Positions 26,588 through 35,098 of a stretch of 64,000 bases of DNA are shown here, piece by piece (position 1 is the first letter of the stretch; every line of letters starts with the position of its first letter). The translations under genes and the position numbers were made by a program. Origin of the DNA: Roseiarcus fermentans (lineage in GTDB: Bacteria > Pseudomonadota > Alphaproteobacteria > Rhizobiales > Beijerinckiaceae); assembly GCF_003315135.1 (NCBI RefSeq), contig NZ_QNRK01000001.1, forward strand, positions 193,458 through 257,457, written 5' to 3'. The notes under the pieces are model-generated. The model was not told the DNA's origin. It did no database searches and was given only the letters and a program-made list of their open reading frames with translations.

Positions 26588-27510
26588 ACCGTTCCCTTTC
26601 CGGACTGGCGGTCGCGGTCGTCGCGGCGATCGCGATCGTGCTCGTCTTGATGTCGACGTTCGTCGTCGACCCGACCGAACAGGCGCTGGTGCTGCGCTTC
26701 GGCCAGCCGGTGCGCGATCTGATCGGCGCGCCGGGCCTCTACTTCAAGGCGCCGCTGATCGATACGGTCGTCTATATCGACAAGCGGATTCTGGCGCTCG
26801 ACAACGAGCGCCAGGAAGTGCTGGTGTCGGACAACCAGCGGCTCGAAGTCGACGCGTTCGTGCGCTACAAGATCGCCGACCCGCTGTTGTTCTATCAATC
26901 CGTGTACAACACCCGCGGCGCCGACGCCCAGCTCGGCGGCATGCTGAACTCGGCGCTGCGCCGGACGCTGTCGGGGGCCTCGATCACCGACATCGTGCGC
27001 GACAAGCGCGACGCGCTGATGGCCGACATCCGCGACCAGATGATCGGCGGCGCCAAGCGCTTCGGCATCGACGTCATCGACGTCCGGATCAAGCGCGCCG
27101 ACCTTCCGGCCGAGAACTCCGAGGCGGTGTTCCGGCGCATGCAGACCGAGCGGCAGCAGCGCGCGGCGTCCTATCGCGCGCAAGGCTCGCAGCAGGCGCA
27201 GCAGATCCGGGCGGAGGCGGACCGCAAGGTCACCGTCATCACCGCGCAGGCGCAGCAGCAGTCCGAGCAGATCCGCGGCGAGGGCGACGGCGAGCGAAAC
27301 CGCATCTTCGCCGAGACCTATGGCGCCGATCCGGAGTTCTTCGCCTTCTATCGCTCGATGCAGGCCTATCAGAACGCCTTCAAGGACGGGCAGACCCGGT
27401 CGCTGGTGAGTCCGAAGTCGGACTTCTTCCGCTATTTCAGCACGCCGACGCCAGCGCCAGCGGCGCCGGCTCCGGCTGCGGCGAACCCGCCGCCAACGAA
27501 GGCGGACTGA
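26584..27510 (+). CDS. hflC: FtsH protease modulator HflC
   Basis: This 308-residue SPFH protein starts at GTG 26584, overlapping the hflK stop. Residues 7-27 are a signal anchor; 'VVDPTEQALVLRFGQPV' starts the band-7 domain. 'RIFAETYGADPEFFAFYRSMQAYQNAF' and 'TRSLVSPKSDFFRYF' are typical HflC C-terminal motifs. A proline/alanine tail ('APAAPAPAAANPPPTKAD') ends the protein. It forms the HflKC cage with the preceding gene. Confidence 0.95.
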   Translation: MNRSLSGLAVAVVAAIAIVLVLMSTFVVDPTEQALVLRFGQPVRDLIGAPGLYFKAPLIDTVVYIDKRILALDNERQEVLVSDNQRLEVDAFVRYKIADPLLFYQSVYNTRGADAQLGGMLNSALRRTLSGASITDIVRDKRDALMADIRDQMIGGAKRFGIDVIDVRIKRADLPAENSEAVFRRMQTERQQRAASYRAQGSQQAQQIRAEADRKVTVITAQAQQQSEQIRGEGDGERNRIFAETYGADPEFFAFYRSMQAYQNAFKDGQTRSLVSPKSDFFRYFSTPTPAPAAPAPAAANPPPTKAD

Positions 27511-27514
27511 CGCG

Positions 27515-27706
27515 ATGCGGGACTTCGCCGCCGCGATCGGCCTCGTCTTCGCCATCGAGGGAATGCTGATGGCGGGATTCACCGACCAGATGCGCAAGAG
27601 CATGGCCGCGGCCGCCCGCGAAAACCCGAACACGCTGCGCGGGGTCGGCCTCGGCGCCGCCCTCGTCGGGGTGGCGATCGTGTGGGCCTCGCGCTCGCTG
27701 CTTTAG
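27515..27706 (+). CDS. DUF2065 small membrane protein
   Basis: This 63-residue protein has two hydrophobic helices (about 3-22 and 44-62) around 'TDQMRKSMAAAARENPNTLRGVG'. This is the DUF2065 pattern normally found beside hflC in proteobacteria. The function is unknown. It starts five bases after hflC and is surely cotranscribed. Confidence 0.9.
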   Translation: MRDFAAAIGLVFAIEGMLMAGFTDQMRKSMAAAARENPNTLRGVGLGAALVGVAIVWASRSLL

Positions 27707-27775
27707 TGCCTATGTAAGGCGCCGGCTCGCTGGAGCGGGCGAAACCCGATCGTCGACGCTTTCGAGGAGGATGAC

Positions 27776-29260
27776 ATGACCCACCCCGCGCGGAGTTTGA
27801 CGCCGCCCCGCCCGCTCGGCCCGGCGCTCGCCGCCGCGCTCGCGGCCGTGCTGATCGGCGCGCCGCCGGGCGCCGCGGTCGCGCAGACGCGGCCGAACAA
27901 CCTCGCCGATCTCGTCGATCAGGTCGCCGACGCCGTCGTGAACATCTCCGCCACCCAGACGATCGAGGAGAAGGGCGGCGGCGCGATGCCGAACCTGCCC
28001 AAGGGCACGCCGTTCGACGAGATGTTCGAGGAGTTCTTCAAGAACCACGGCGTCAATCCGCGACCGCGGGCGCAGAAGGCGCAGTCGCTCGGGTCCGGCT
28101 TCGTCGTCGATCCGAGCGGCATCGTCATCACCAACAACCACGTGGTCGGCGACGCCAACGACATCGTCGTCATCTTCAACGACGGCCGCAAGCTCAAGGC
28201 CAAGGTGATCGGCAAGGATTCCAAGGTCGACGTCGCGGTCCTGAAGGTCGAGAGCGACAAGCCGCTCAAGACCGTCAAGTTCGGCGACAGCGACAAGGCG
28301 CGGGTCGGCGACGGGGTGATGGCGGTCGGCAATCCGTTCGGTCTCGGCGAGACCGTGACCGCCGGCATCGTCTCGGCCCGCAACCGCAACATCGACAGCG
28401 GCCCCTACGACGATTTCCTGCAGACCGACGCGTCCATCAACAAGGGCAACTCCGGCGGCCCGCTGTTCAACCTGCAGGGCGAGGTGATCGGCATCAACAC
28501 CGCGATCCTGTCGCCGTCGGGCGGCTCGATCGGCATCGGCTTCGCCACGCCCTCGGCGACGGTTCAGCCGGTCATCGCCCAGCTCGAGCAGTTCCACGAG
28601 ACGCGCCGCGGCTGGCTCGGCGTGCGCATCCAGCCGGTCGACGACACCATCGCCGAGAGCCTCAATCTCGGGACGGCGCGCGGCGCCCTGGTCGCCGGCG
28701 TCGACGACCAGGGTCCGGCCAAGCCCGCGGGGCTGAAGGCCGGCGACGTGATCGTCAGGTTCGACGGCAAGGAGATCAAGGAGTCGCGCGACCTGCCCCG
28801 GATCGTGGCCGGGGAGCCGGTCGGCAAGGCGGTCGACGTGGTCGTCGTCCGCAACGGCCAGGAGGTCACCAAGTCGGTGACGCTCGGCCGGCTCGAGGAC
28901 GGTGAGAAGACCGCCGAGGCGGCGAGCGCCGAGGACCCGACGGCCGAGACCAATGTGGTGCAGAAGGCGCTCGGCATGGAGTTCTCCGGGATCACCGACG
29001 ACGTGCGCAAGAGCTTCAAGATCAAGGAGAGCGTCAAGGGCGTCGTCGTCACCTCGGTCGAGCAGGGGTCGCCGGCGGCCGAGCGGGGCCTCAGGCCCGG
29101 CGACGTGATCGAGGAGGTCAACCACCAGGCGGTCGAGAAGCCCGCCGATCTGACCAAGGCGCTCGCCGACGCGAAGAAGGACGGCGGCAAGAAGCCGGCG
29201 CTGCTGCTGGTGGCCAACGGCGAGGGCATGGCGCGCTTCGTCGCCGTCCCGGTCGAGTGA
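27776..29260 (+). CDS. degP: Periplasmic serine protease DegP/Do
   Basis: This 494-residue HtrA-family protease-chaperone has a signal peptide (cleavage near 'AVAQ', about residue 37). The catalytic triad is His122 ('ITNNHVVG'), Asp152 ('KVDVAVLKV') and Ser226 ('NKGNSGGPL'). Two PDZ domains follow, with ends near 'GWLGVRIQPVDDTIAESLNL...' and 'GLRPGDVIEEVNHQAVEKPADL'. It degrades or holds misfolded envelope proteins. The gene is third after hflKC, which groups two membrane quality-control systems. The stop overlaps the next start (TGATG). Confidence 0.95.
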   Translation: MTHPARSLTPPRPLGPALAAALAAVLIGAPPGAAVAQTRPNNLADLVDQVADAVVNISATQTIEEKGGGAMPNLPKGTPFDEMFEEFFKNHGVNPRPRAQKAQSLGSGFVVDPSGIVITNNHVVGDANDIVVIFNDGRKLKAKVIGKDSKVDVAVLKVESDKPLKTVKFGDSDKARVGDGVMAVGNPFGLGETVTAGIVSARNRNIDSGPYDDFLQTDASINKGNSGGPLFNLQGEVIGINTAILSPSGGSIGIGFATPSATVQPVIAQLEQFHETRRGWLGVRIQPVDDTIAESLNLGTARGALVAGVDDQGPAKPAGLKAGDVIVRFDGKEIKESRDLPRIVAGEPVGKAVDVVVVRNGQEVTKSVTLGRLEDGEKTAEAASAEDPTAETNVVQKALGMEFSGITDDVRKSFKIKESVKGVVVTSVEQGSPAAERGLRPGDVIEEVNHQAVEKPADLTKALADAKKDGGKKPALLLVANGEGMARFVAVPVE

Positions 29261-30462
29261 TGGACGGGTCCGGGACGGCGGCGGGCGCGGACGACAACGC
29301 GCTGGCGGTGGCGCGCGCTGTGCTCGCGCGCGCCCCGGTGTTCGACGGCCACAACGACCTGCCGTGGGTCATCCGCATCGACAAGGCGGCGCGCGGCGAC
29401 CCGATCGCCTACGGATTGAACCAGGTCCACGAGAAGGCCGACACCGACATTCCGCGTTTGCGGGAAGGCATGGTGGGGGCGCAGTTCTGGGCGGCGTTCC
29501 AGCCGACCGGCGCGCCCCATCCGGCGCGCACCGCGCTCGAGCAGATCGACCTGATCCGCCGCATCGAGGCGGCGCACCCCGGCGTGTTCTTGCCCGCGCG
29601 CAGGGCGGCGGATTATGCGAGGGCCAGGGCCGCCGGAAAGATCGCCTCGTTCATCGCGGTCGAGGGCGGGGTGGGGCTGGAGAATTCGCTCTCGCCCTTG
29701 CGCATCTGGCATGCCGCCGGGGTCCGGCTGATGACGCTGTGCCACAACGAATCGCTCGACTGGGTCGATTCGGCGACCGACGCGCCGCGCAACGGCGGTC
29801 TGAACGCCTTCGGCCGCGCGGTGATCGGCGAGCTCAACCGGCTCGGCATCGTGATCGACCTCGCTCACGTCTCGCACGACGGGATGCGGCGCGCGCTCGA
29901 CGCGACCGAAGCGCCGGTGGCGCTGTCGCACGCAAACGCCTTTTCGCTGTGCGACCACCCGCGCAACGCGCCCGACGACGTGCTGCGGCGGCTCAGGGAC
30001 AACGGCGGGCTCGTCATGGCCACCTTCGTGCCGGGGTTCATCTCGCAACGGTTGCGCGACTGGCTACGGCGTGGGCGCGCCGCCTACGCCAAGGCGCCGC
30101 CGGCCGCCGACCCGACGGCGCCGTTCGCCGATCCCGAAGCCGGGCAGGGGCAGGCGCCGAGGGCCACGCTCGAAGAGGTCGCCGACCACATCGAACGTCT
30201 CGCCTCGACCGCGGGCGTAGACCACGTCGGCATCGGCTCCGACTATTTCGGCGGCGCCGCGCCGCAGGGCCTGGAAAACGTCAGCCGCTTCCCGCACCTG
30301 TTCGCGGAGCTGGTGCGGCGCGGGTTTTCGGAGGGCGACCTGATGAAGATGTCGTCGGCGAATGTGCTGCGGGTGATGCGCCGGGTCGAGGCGGTCGGCA
30401 GGCGGCTCGCCAGGACGCGGCCGCCTGCGCACGGACGGATCGAGGATTATCCGGGAGCGTGA
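29260..30462 (+). CDS. Membrane dipeptidase (peptidase M19)
   Basis: This 400-residue zinc dipeptidase of the renal-dipeptidase family has the metal motif 'FDGHNDLPWVIR' (HxD) at about residues 28-39, 'AVEGG' (bridging Glu), 'DLAHVSHDGMRRALDA' and 'LSHANAFSLCDHPRN' with further His ligands, and 'GVDHVGIGSDYFGG'. It splits dipeptides, including D-containing ones in some members. No signal peptide is evident. ATG 29260 overlaps the degP stop. Confidence 0.92.
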   Translation: MDGSGTAAGADDNALAVARAVLARAPVFDGHNDLPWVIRIDKAARGDPIAYGLNQVHEKADTDIPRLREGMVGAQFWAAFQPTGAPHPARTALEQIDLIRRIEAAHPGVFLPARRAADYARARAAGKIASFIAVEGGVGLENSLSPLRIWHAAGVRLMTLCHNESLDWVDSATDAPRNGGLNAFGRAVIGELNRLGIVIDLAHVSHDGMRRALDATEAPVALSHANAFSLCDHPRNAPDDVLRRLRDNGGLVMATFVPGFISQRLRDWLRRGRAAYAKAPPAADPTAPFADPEAGQGQAPRATLEEVADHIERLASTAGVDHVGIGSDYFGGAAPQGLENVSRFPHLFAELVRRGFSEGDLMKMSSANVLRVMRRVEAVGRRLARTRPPAHGRIEDYPGA

Positions 30463-30638
30463 CGGCCCATCGAGTCGCGGTCGCCGACCAGACCGTGACC
30501 CGCTTCCCGCCCCTGGTTGTGGGCGCGGAGCGGGTTCCCGGGCACAAAGACTGGGCGTGAGCGTTGGAGCGCCCGTCCCGCGCACGCCGTCCGTCCCCTT
30601 TCCCGCCTTCGACATTTCCTTGCCGGGCTCAAAGAGAT

Positions 30639-30653
30639 GTTCTACATTCGTTC
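30639..30653. promoter_or_regulatory. LexA-type SOS box (GTTC-N7-GTTC)
   Basis: GTTCTACATTCGTTC exactly fits the alphaproteobacterial LexA operator, a direct repeat of GTTC with seven bases between. The complement reads GAACGAATGTAGAAC. Neither side has a convincing gene start within a few hundred bases; M19 dipeptidase ends at 30462 on the left and lptC starts at about 31524 on the right. It may control a short unannotated transcript or be a relic. Confidence 0.6.
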
Positions 30654-30799
30654 TCATAAGCCGACGTCGAGGCCGCTCTTGTCCGATCTCTTCCGCCCCG
30701 TCCCCGAACGCGCCGAAGCCGCGCGCCGGCAAGCGCCGGGCGGCCGGATCGCACGCGGGCTCGACCGCCGGCCGTCACGGGCCGGCCGGCGGCGCGCGC

Positions 30800-30849
30800 G
30801 GAACCGAAACGCGCCGCAAGCTGTTGGAAAGTCTCGTTTCCGGAGCCGG
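30800..30849 (-). repeat. 50-base dispersed repeat, copy 1
   Basis: This segment begins GGAACCGAAACGCG and ends CGTTTCCGGAGCCGG. It matches the reverse complement of 48369-48418 at 43 of 50 positions. In both places a CATCGCGAG...GGCGATCCAG element follows on the same side (here about 30953-30990), so the two probably form one composite element. No coding role is evident. Confidence 0.7.
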
Positions 30850-30952
30850 GGTCTTTCCCCTCGCCGCTCGCCTTGGCCATCGCTTTCGGACGTAACCGCC
30901 AAGGCGGGACGCCGACGCTCCGGCGCCGTGACGAGCCCGAAGGACGACGTGG

Positions 30953-31138
30953 CGCGGCATCGCGAGCGAAGCGTGGCGATCCAGGGCCGCCGGCCGCCAG
31001 AGCGCCGGCGGGCAGCCGCTTTCGGTCGTCACTCCCGAGCCGCCGCTTCCGGACCTGGCCCTGAGCCTATCGAAGAACGCTCGCGGGGCACAAACGCCTC
31101 CGCGCACTGGATCATCCTTCGACAAGCTCAGGATGGGG
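30953..31138. repeat. CGTCATTGCGAG-type half element and CTTCGACAAGCTCAGG inverted pair
   Basis: CATCGCGAGCGAAGCG with GGCGATCCAGGG lies at about 30959-30988. At 31058-31080 CCCTGAGCCTATCGAAG, and at 31112-31138 CCTTCGACAAGCTCAGG, are inverted relatives of each other about 35 bases apart. These are two dispersed repeat types common in alphaproteobacterial intergenic DNA. A degenerate single copy of the second (CCTGAGCTTATCGATAGG) is at 37895-37912. Confidence 0.65.
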
Positions 31139-31523
31139 CCGGTGGAACGCTCGCTGTTCATCGAGCCGGCCCGGCCGGCGCTTTCGGACGTATCTCCCGA
31201 GAGAGCGGCGGCGGCGCGGCTCAAGAGGAGGGCGCCCGTCCGGGGCGCCCGGGCGGTGGGCCTTCGCCCTCCGGGGCGCGCTGTCGGGCTCCTCGCGAAC
31301 ACCCGCCTTGGCAGGGACTCGCCGGCCCGAAAAAGTCGTCCATCGCGTTGAGAACATTCGACAGGCGCTCGACGAAGCGGAACGGGGGCTGCGGCCGCCG
31401 GCGGGCGCGCGACGAAAGCGTGGCGCTTCCGGCCGCTGTCGGCCCTAACTTCGCCACCGAATTCGTTTTCATCCGCGTGCTGTGCTAGGCAAATCACGGT
31501 CGATGGAGCGCGAAGGCGAAGCA

Positions 31524-32249
31524 ATGACGGCGGGCGCGGACACAATGCGGCTCGCGGACGGTCGCGCCTCGGCGCGGCGGACGGCGATTGCGCCCCCGCT
31601 CGACCGGGAAAGACTGTTCGCCGCGGCGCGGCGGCGGTCGGGCCGGGTGCGGCTGTTGCGCAGGGCGATCCTCCTCAGCGTCGTCGGCGCCGCGGTCGGC
31701 ATGATCGCGATCGCCGCCTTCGACCCGTTCGGGCCGAAATCCGGTTCGCTCACCTTTTCCAGCGTGGCGCTCGACGGGACCAAGGTCTCGATGGCGAGGC
31801 CCCGGCTGGCCGGGTTCCGCAGCGACGGGCAACCTTACGTGCTGACGGCCGAGCGCGCGCTGCAGGATCTGAAGCATCCGACCGTCGCCGAACTGCAAAA
31901 CCTCGTCGGAGACATGGGGACGGCCGGAGGGGAGACGACCCGTCTGACCGCCGACGCCGGCCTCTACGACAGCGTCGGCGAGCGCATGAAGCTGAACGGA
32001 AACGTGAAGATCGACGGCGCCCGTTTCCAGGCGCGGTTGCGCAGCGTCGACATCGACTTTAAGACCGGCGTCTACGACAGCGACGAGCCCGTCGAGGTTC
32101 ACCTGGGCGGGGGCACGTCGGTGGTCGCCGACCGCGCGTCCGCGCGAAACAACGGGCAGGAGCTGATCTTCGAAGGGCGGGTCAGGACGACCGTGATCCC
32201 TCAGGGCGAAGCCCCGGTCGAGGCTCACAGCACGAGGACCAATCCATGA
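31524..32249 (+). CDS. lptC: LPS export protein LptC
   Basis: This 241-residue bitopic inner-membrane protein has one transmembrane helix near residues 50-70 ('ILLSVVGAAVGMIAIAAF') and a periplasmic beta-jellyroll with LptC-type 'RLAGFRSDGQPYVLTAERALQD' and 'LTADAGLYDSVGERMKLNGNVKI'. It takes LPS from LptB2FG and passes it to LptA. ATG 31524 lies behind GAAGGCGAAG; ATG 31503 is an in-frame alternative. It overlaps lptA by four bases. Confidence 0.9.
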   Translation: MTAGADTMRLADGRASARRTAIAPPLDRERLFAAARRRSGRVRLLRRAILLSVVGAAVGMIAIAAFDPFGPKSGSLTFSSVALDGTKVSMARPRLAGFRSDGQPYVLTAERALQDLKHPTVAELQNLVGDMGTAGGETTRLTADAGLYDSVGERMKLNGNVKIDGARFQARLRSVDIDFKTGVYDSDEPVEVHLGGGTSVVADRASARNNGQELIFEGRVRTTVIPQGEAPVEAHSTRTNP

Positions 32250-32899
32250 TCGATTCCCGCGCCGTTCTGATCGGGACGCGCGTCGTGGCGCTCGTGCTCG
32301 CGTTGAGCGCTGCGGCCGCCGAAGCCGCGACCAAGCCATCCAGTCCGCCGCCGCAGGCGTCGAGTCCGATCCAGATCCTGCCGGGAACCAGTTCGAAGGA
32401 GCCCATCTCCATCGACGCGGACAAGCTCGTCTATTTCGACAAGGAGCAGAAGGCGATCTATTCCGGCAACGTCGTCGTGATCCAGGGGGACACGAAAATG
32501 ACCTGCTCGGTGATGAATGTCTTTCTCGACCGCGCCCCGGCGCCGGCGACGACTGCGCAGACCGCGGACGCCAAGGGCGCGACGGCGCCTGCGGACGGTC
32601 AGCAGGGTCCTTCGCAGAACTCCGGCATCAAGCGGCTCGAAGCCGCGGGGCCGGTGACGGTCGTGTCCAAGACGCAAGTGGCGACCGGCGACAGCGGCGT
32701 GTACGACAAGACGCAGGACAAGGTGTTCCTGATCGGGCACGTCACCTTGAGCGACGGGCAGAACGTGACCAAGGGCGACAAGCTGACCTACGACCTCAAG
32801 TCCGGCCAGGCGACGATCGACACCAATGGAGGCAAGTCTGGACGCGTGCACGGGCTGTTCACGCCCAACAACGCCGCCGAGCCGGCGAAGCCGAAGTAG
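32246..32899 (+). CDS. lptA: LPS periplasmic transport protein LptA
   Basis: This 217-residue protein has a signal peptide (residues 1-29, cleavage near 'AAEAA') and OstA-like beta-jellyroll repeats: 'PISIDADKLVYFDKEQKAIYSGNVVVIQGDTKMTCSVMNVFLD', 'GDSGVYDKTQDKVFLIGHVTLSDGQNVTKGDKLTYDLKSGQATI'. It bridges LptC and LptD across the periplasm. A low-complexity insert (about 95-130) separates the halves. ATG overlaps the lptC stop. Confidence 0.92.
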   Translation: MIDSRAVLIGTRVVALVLALSAAAAEAATKPSSPPPQASSPIQILPGTSSKEPISIDADKLVYFDKEQKAIYSGNVVVIQGDTKMTCSVMNVFLDRAPAPATTAQTADAKGATAPADGQQGPSQNSGIKRLEAAGPVTVVSKTQVATGDSGVYDKTQDKVFLIGHVTLSDGQNVTKGDKLTYDLKSGQATIDTNGGKSGRVHGLFTPNNAAEPAKPK

Positions 32900-32953
32900 G
32901 CGCATGTCATCGCCGTCTCTCCCCCGCGCGCCGATCCGGGCGGGCCTCCCGCC

Positions 32954-33778
32954 GTGAGCGACGACCTCCTGAGCGAGACGTCCTTGCGCGGCTCCGCGCG
33001 ACACGGCGCCCCCCGGGCCGCCGCGGAAGGCCTGCCGGCCGAAGCCGCGGTCGGACAGAGCCGCCTCGCGGTCCATCATCTGGGCAAGGGCTATCGGGGA
33101 CGGATGGTCGTGCAGGACGTCAGCATCTTCGTGCGGCGTGGCGAGGCCGTCGGACTGCTCGGTCCCAACGGCGCCGGAAAGACCACGGTCTTCTACATGA
33201 TCATGGGCCTGGTCAAACCCGACAAGGGAACGATCGAGCTCGACGGCCACGACGTGACCGCGTTGCCGATGTTCCAGAGGGCCCGGCTCGGCATCGGCTA
33301 TCTTCCGCAGGAGGCCTCGATCTTTCGCGGGCTCAATGTCGAGGACAACATCCGGGCGGTGCTGGAGGTGAACGAGCCGGACCGCGCCGCGCGCGAGGCG
33401 ATGCTGGAGTCCCTTCTCGACGAATTCGACATCGCCCGTCTCAGGAAATCGCCGTCGATCGCGCTCTCGGGCGGCGAGCGCCGGCGGTGCGAGATCGCCC
33501 GGGCGCTCGCCGGCAACCCGTCCTTCATGCTGCTCGACGAGCCCTTCGCGGGCATCGACCCGATCGCGGTCGGCGACATCCAGGATCTCGTGCGCCACCT
33601 GAAAGGCCGCGGCATCGGCGTGCTGATCACCGACCACAACGTTCGCGAGACGCTCGGACTGATCGACCGGGCGTACATCATCCACAGCGGCCACGTCCTG
33701 ACCGAAGGTCCGCCGGACGCGATCGTCGCGCATCCCGACGTTCGCCGCTTCTACCTCGGCGAAGACTTTCGCATGTGA
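32954..33778 (+). CDS. lptB: LPS export ABC ATPase LptB
   Basis: This 274-residue ATPase uses GTG 32954 and has about 30 extra N-terminal residues relative to E. coli LptB. Motifs: Walker A 'GLLGPNGAGKTT', Q-loop 'IGYLPQEASIFRGLNVEDNI', signature 'LSGGERRRCEIARAL', Walker B 'FMLLDEPFAGIDP' and switch 'LITDHNVRETL'. It powers LPS extraction with LptF and LptG. rpoN, which often follows in this class, is absent; an HPr gene converges 10 bases away. Confidence 0.95.
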   Translation: MSDDLLSETSLRGSARHGAPRAAAEGLPAEAAVGQSRLAVHHLGKGYRGRMVVQDVSIFVRRGEAVGLLGPNGAGKTTVFYMIMGLVKPDKGTIELDGHDVTALPMFQRARLGIGYLPQEASIFRGLNVEDNIRAVLEVNEPDRAAREAMLESLLDEFDIARLRKSPSIALSGGERRRCEIARALAGNPSFMLLDEPFAGIDPIAVGDIQDLVRHLKGRGIGVLITDHNVRETLGLIDRAYIIHSGHVLTEGPPDAIVAHPDVRRFYLGEDFRM

Positions 33779-33788
33779 CCGGCGCGGA

Positions 33789-34109
33789 CTACTCGTCCTC
33801 GCCGAAGCGATTGGCGACGAGGTCGGCGAGCGCGTCGAGCGCCTGCTGCGCGTCGGCGCCCGAGGCGAACACGGTGATGGTGGAGCCGAGGCCGGCGCCG
33901 AGCGTCAGAATCCCCATGATCGAATCGCCGCCGACGGTTTCCCCGCAGCGGGCGACCTTGATGTCGGCCTCGAATCGGTCGACGCATTGCACGAACTTCG
34001 CCGTCGCCCGCGCGTGCAGGCCCTTGCGGTTCACGATCTTCATGTCCCGCGACAGCGCTCCGGGAATGTCGGGCGCGGGCGGGCAGTCGTCGGAAAACCC
34101 GTCGCTCAT
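33789..34109 (-). CDS. ptsH: HPr-family phosphocarrier protein
   Basis: This 106-residue HPr has the phospho-His in 'NRKGLHARATAKFV' (His32) and the regulatory serine region 'VGGDSIMGILTLGAG' (Ser63). An N-terminal extension of about 20 residues precedes the core. With HprK and the EIIA upstream it forms the regulatory phosphotransferase branch typical of rhizobia, which has no sugar permease. It overlaps the EIIA gene by four bases. EI is not in this window. Confidence 0.93.
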   Translation of the reverse strand: MSDGFSDDCPPAPDIPGALSRDMKIVNRKGLHARATAKFVQCVDRFEADIKVARCGETVGGDSIMGILTLGAGLGSTITVFASGADAQQALDALADLVANRFGEDE

Positions 34110-34507
34110 TTTCCCGCGAGGACCTTGCTCGCGACGGTGATGTATTTCCGTCCCGCCTCCCGCGCCTCGATCACCGCATGATCGAGATCGGTCGTCTCCC
34201 GCATGGTCGCGAGTTTGATGAGCATCGGCAGGTTGACCCCGCAGATCACCTCGATTCGCCCGCCGTCCATCACCGAAATCGCGAGATTGGACGGGGTGCC
34301 CCCGAACATGTCGGTCAGAATCACCACGCCGGCGCCGTCCTGGACGCGCGCGGCGGCGTTCAGGATGTCGGACCTTCGCTGCTCCATGTCGTCGTCGGGA
34401 CCGATCATGATCGTCTCGAGCTGAGACTGCGGTCCCACGACATGTTCAAGCGCTGCCCGAAAGCCAGTCGCGAGCTGACCATGGGTCACCAGGACCAATC
34501 CGATCAT
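34106..34507 (-). CDS. PTS EIIA protein, mannose family (regulatory)
   Basis: This 133-residue protein matches the EIIA-Man fold: 'MIGLVLVTHGQLATGFRAALEHVVG' with the phospho-His at residue 9, and 'DGAGVVILTDMFGGTPSNLAISVMDGGRIEVICGVNLPMLIKLA'. Without an EIIBC partner it is a signalling phospho-acceptor downstream of HPr. It lies between hprK and the HPr gene in the conserved order. Confidence 0.93.
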   Translation of the reverse strand: MIGLVLVTHGQLATGFRAALEHVVGPQSQLETIMIGPDDDMEQRRSDILNAAARVQDGAGVVILTDMFGGTPSNLAISVMDGGRIEVICGVNLPMLIKLATMRETTDLDHAVIEAREAGRKYITVASKVLAGK

Positions 34508-34603
34508 TAAGAATCCATCAGTCGTCCGTCTCGGGCTTCCGACGTCGTTGAAAGCGTCCGTGAAGTCACAAGCTGCCTATTTTTGTGCACTGCGGCGCAT
34601 TGT

Positions 34604-35098
34604 TCAAGCGAAATTAGTTGCGCCTCGTCTTTCTGCCACAAAAAGGTTCAACCGGTCCGCCGCAGAGAAGGCGTTGTCGACGGCGGCCGCCGCCGAGGAA
34701 AGCCCCAGCCGCGGCACGCTGACGCCTTCGAGAATAACCACATCCGGCTCGTCTGGCCAACGGGGCCAGTTGCGATTCGGGCCGCTCAGATCGACCACGA
34801 GCCTCACCACGGCGGCAGGTTCGCTCGGCGCCGTCTGGACGCCCGCGCCCCGCCGCTCGATGAGTCCCGCGGTGTGCGGCGCTCCGGACGCGATGATCCT
34901 GCCTCCTGCGGCGCGAACCCAGATGCGGTCGTCTCCGACGAGCGCCCCGAACCGCCCGCTCGCGCGCGCATGGGCCATGAGCGCCAGCGCCAGCGCGCTC
35001 TTGCCGGCTCCCGACGGGCCGACGATGACGATTCCGTGCTCGCCGAAAACGACGGCCGTGGCGTGAACTGCGCTTCCGGGGGCGGCCGCCGCGCTCAT
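34604..35098 (-). CDS. hprK: HPr kinase/phosphorylase, short alphaproteobacterial form
   Basis: This 164-residue protein contains only the C-terminal kinase half of HprK. Walker A 'IVGPSGAGKSALALALMAHA' is at about residues 26-45, followed by 'LVGDDRIWV'. It phosphorylates HPr on the regulatory serine. The ATG overlaps the chvG stop, and 96 bases separate it from the EIIA gene. The short form is the rule in Hyphomicrobiales. Confidence 0.92.
   Translation of the reverse strand: MSAAAAPGSAVHATAVVFGEHGIVIVGPSGAGKSALALALMAHARASGRFGALVGDDRIWVRAAGGRIIASGAPHTAGLIERRGAGVQTAPSEPAAVVRLVVDLSGPNRNWPRWPDEPDVVILEGVSVPRLGLSSAAAAVDNAFSAADRLNLFVAERRGATNFA

Larger units (their letters stand above)
30463..31523. 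other. 1.06 kb non-coding stretch with repeats and a LexA-type box
   Basis: No frame here has a recognisable product. Open frames exist on both strands but have arginine/proline-biased shadow composition. The stretch contains a LexA-type direct repeat (30639-30653), a 50-base repeat also found near 48.4 kb (30800-30849), a CGTCATTGCGAG-type half element (about 30953-30990) and a CTTCGACAAGCTCAGG-type inverted pair (31058-31138). It probably also carries the lptC promoter near its right end. Confidence 0.65.

Noticed and set aside
30517-31488. A 323-codon plus-strand frame over the LexA-type box
   Set aside because: It is composed of repeat-derived and Arg-rich sequence, with no ribosome-binding site or domain. 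A real SOS gene here is not supported.
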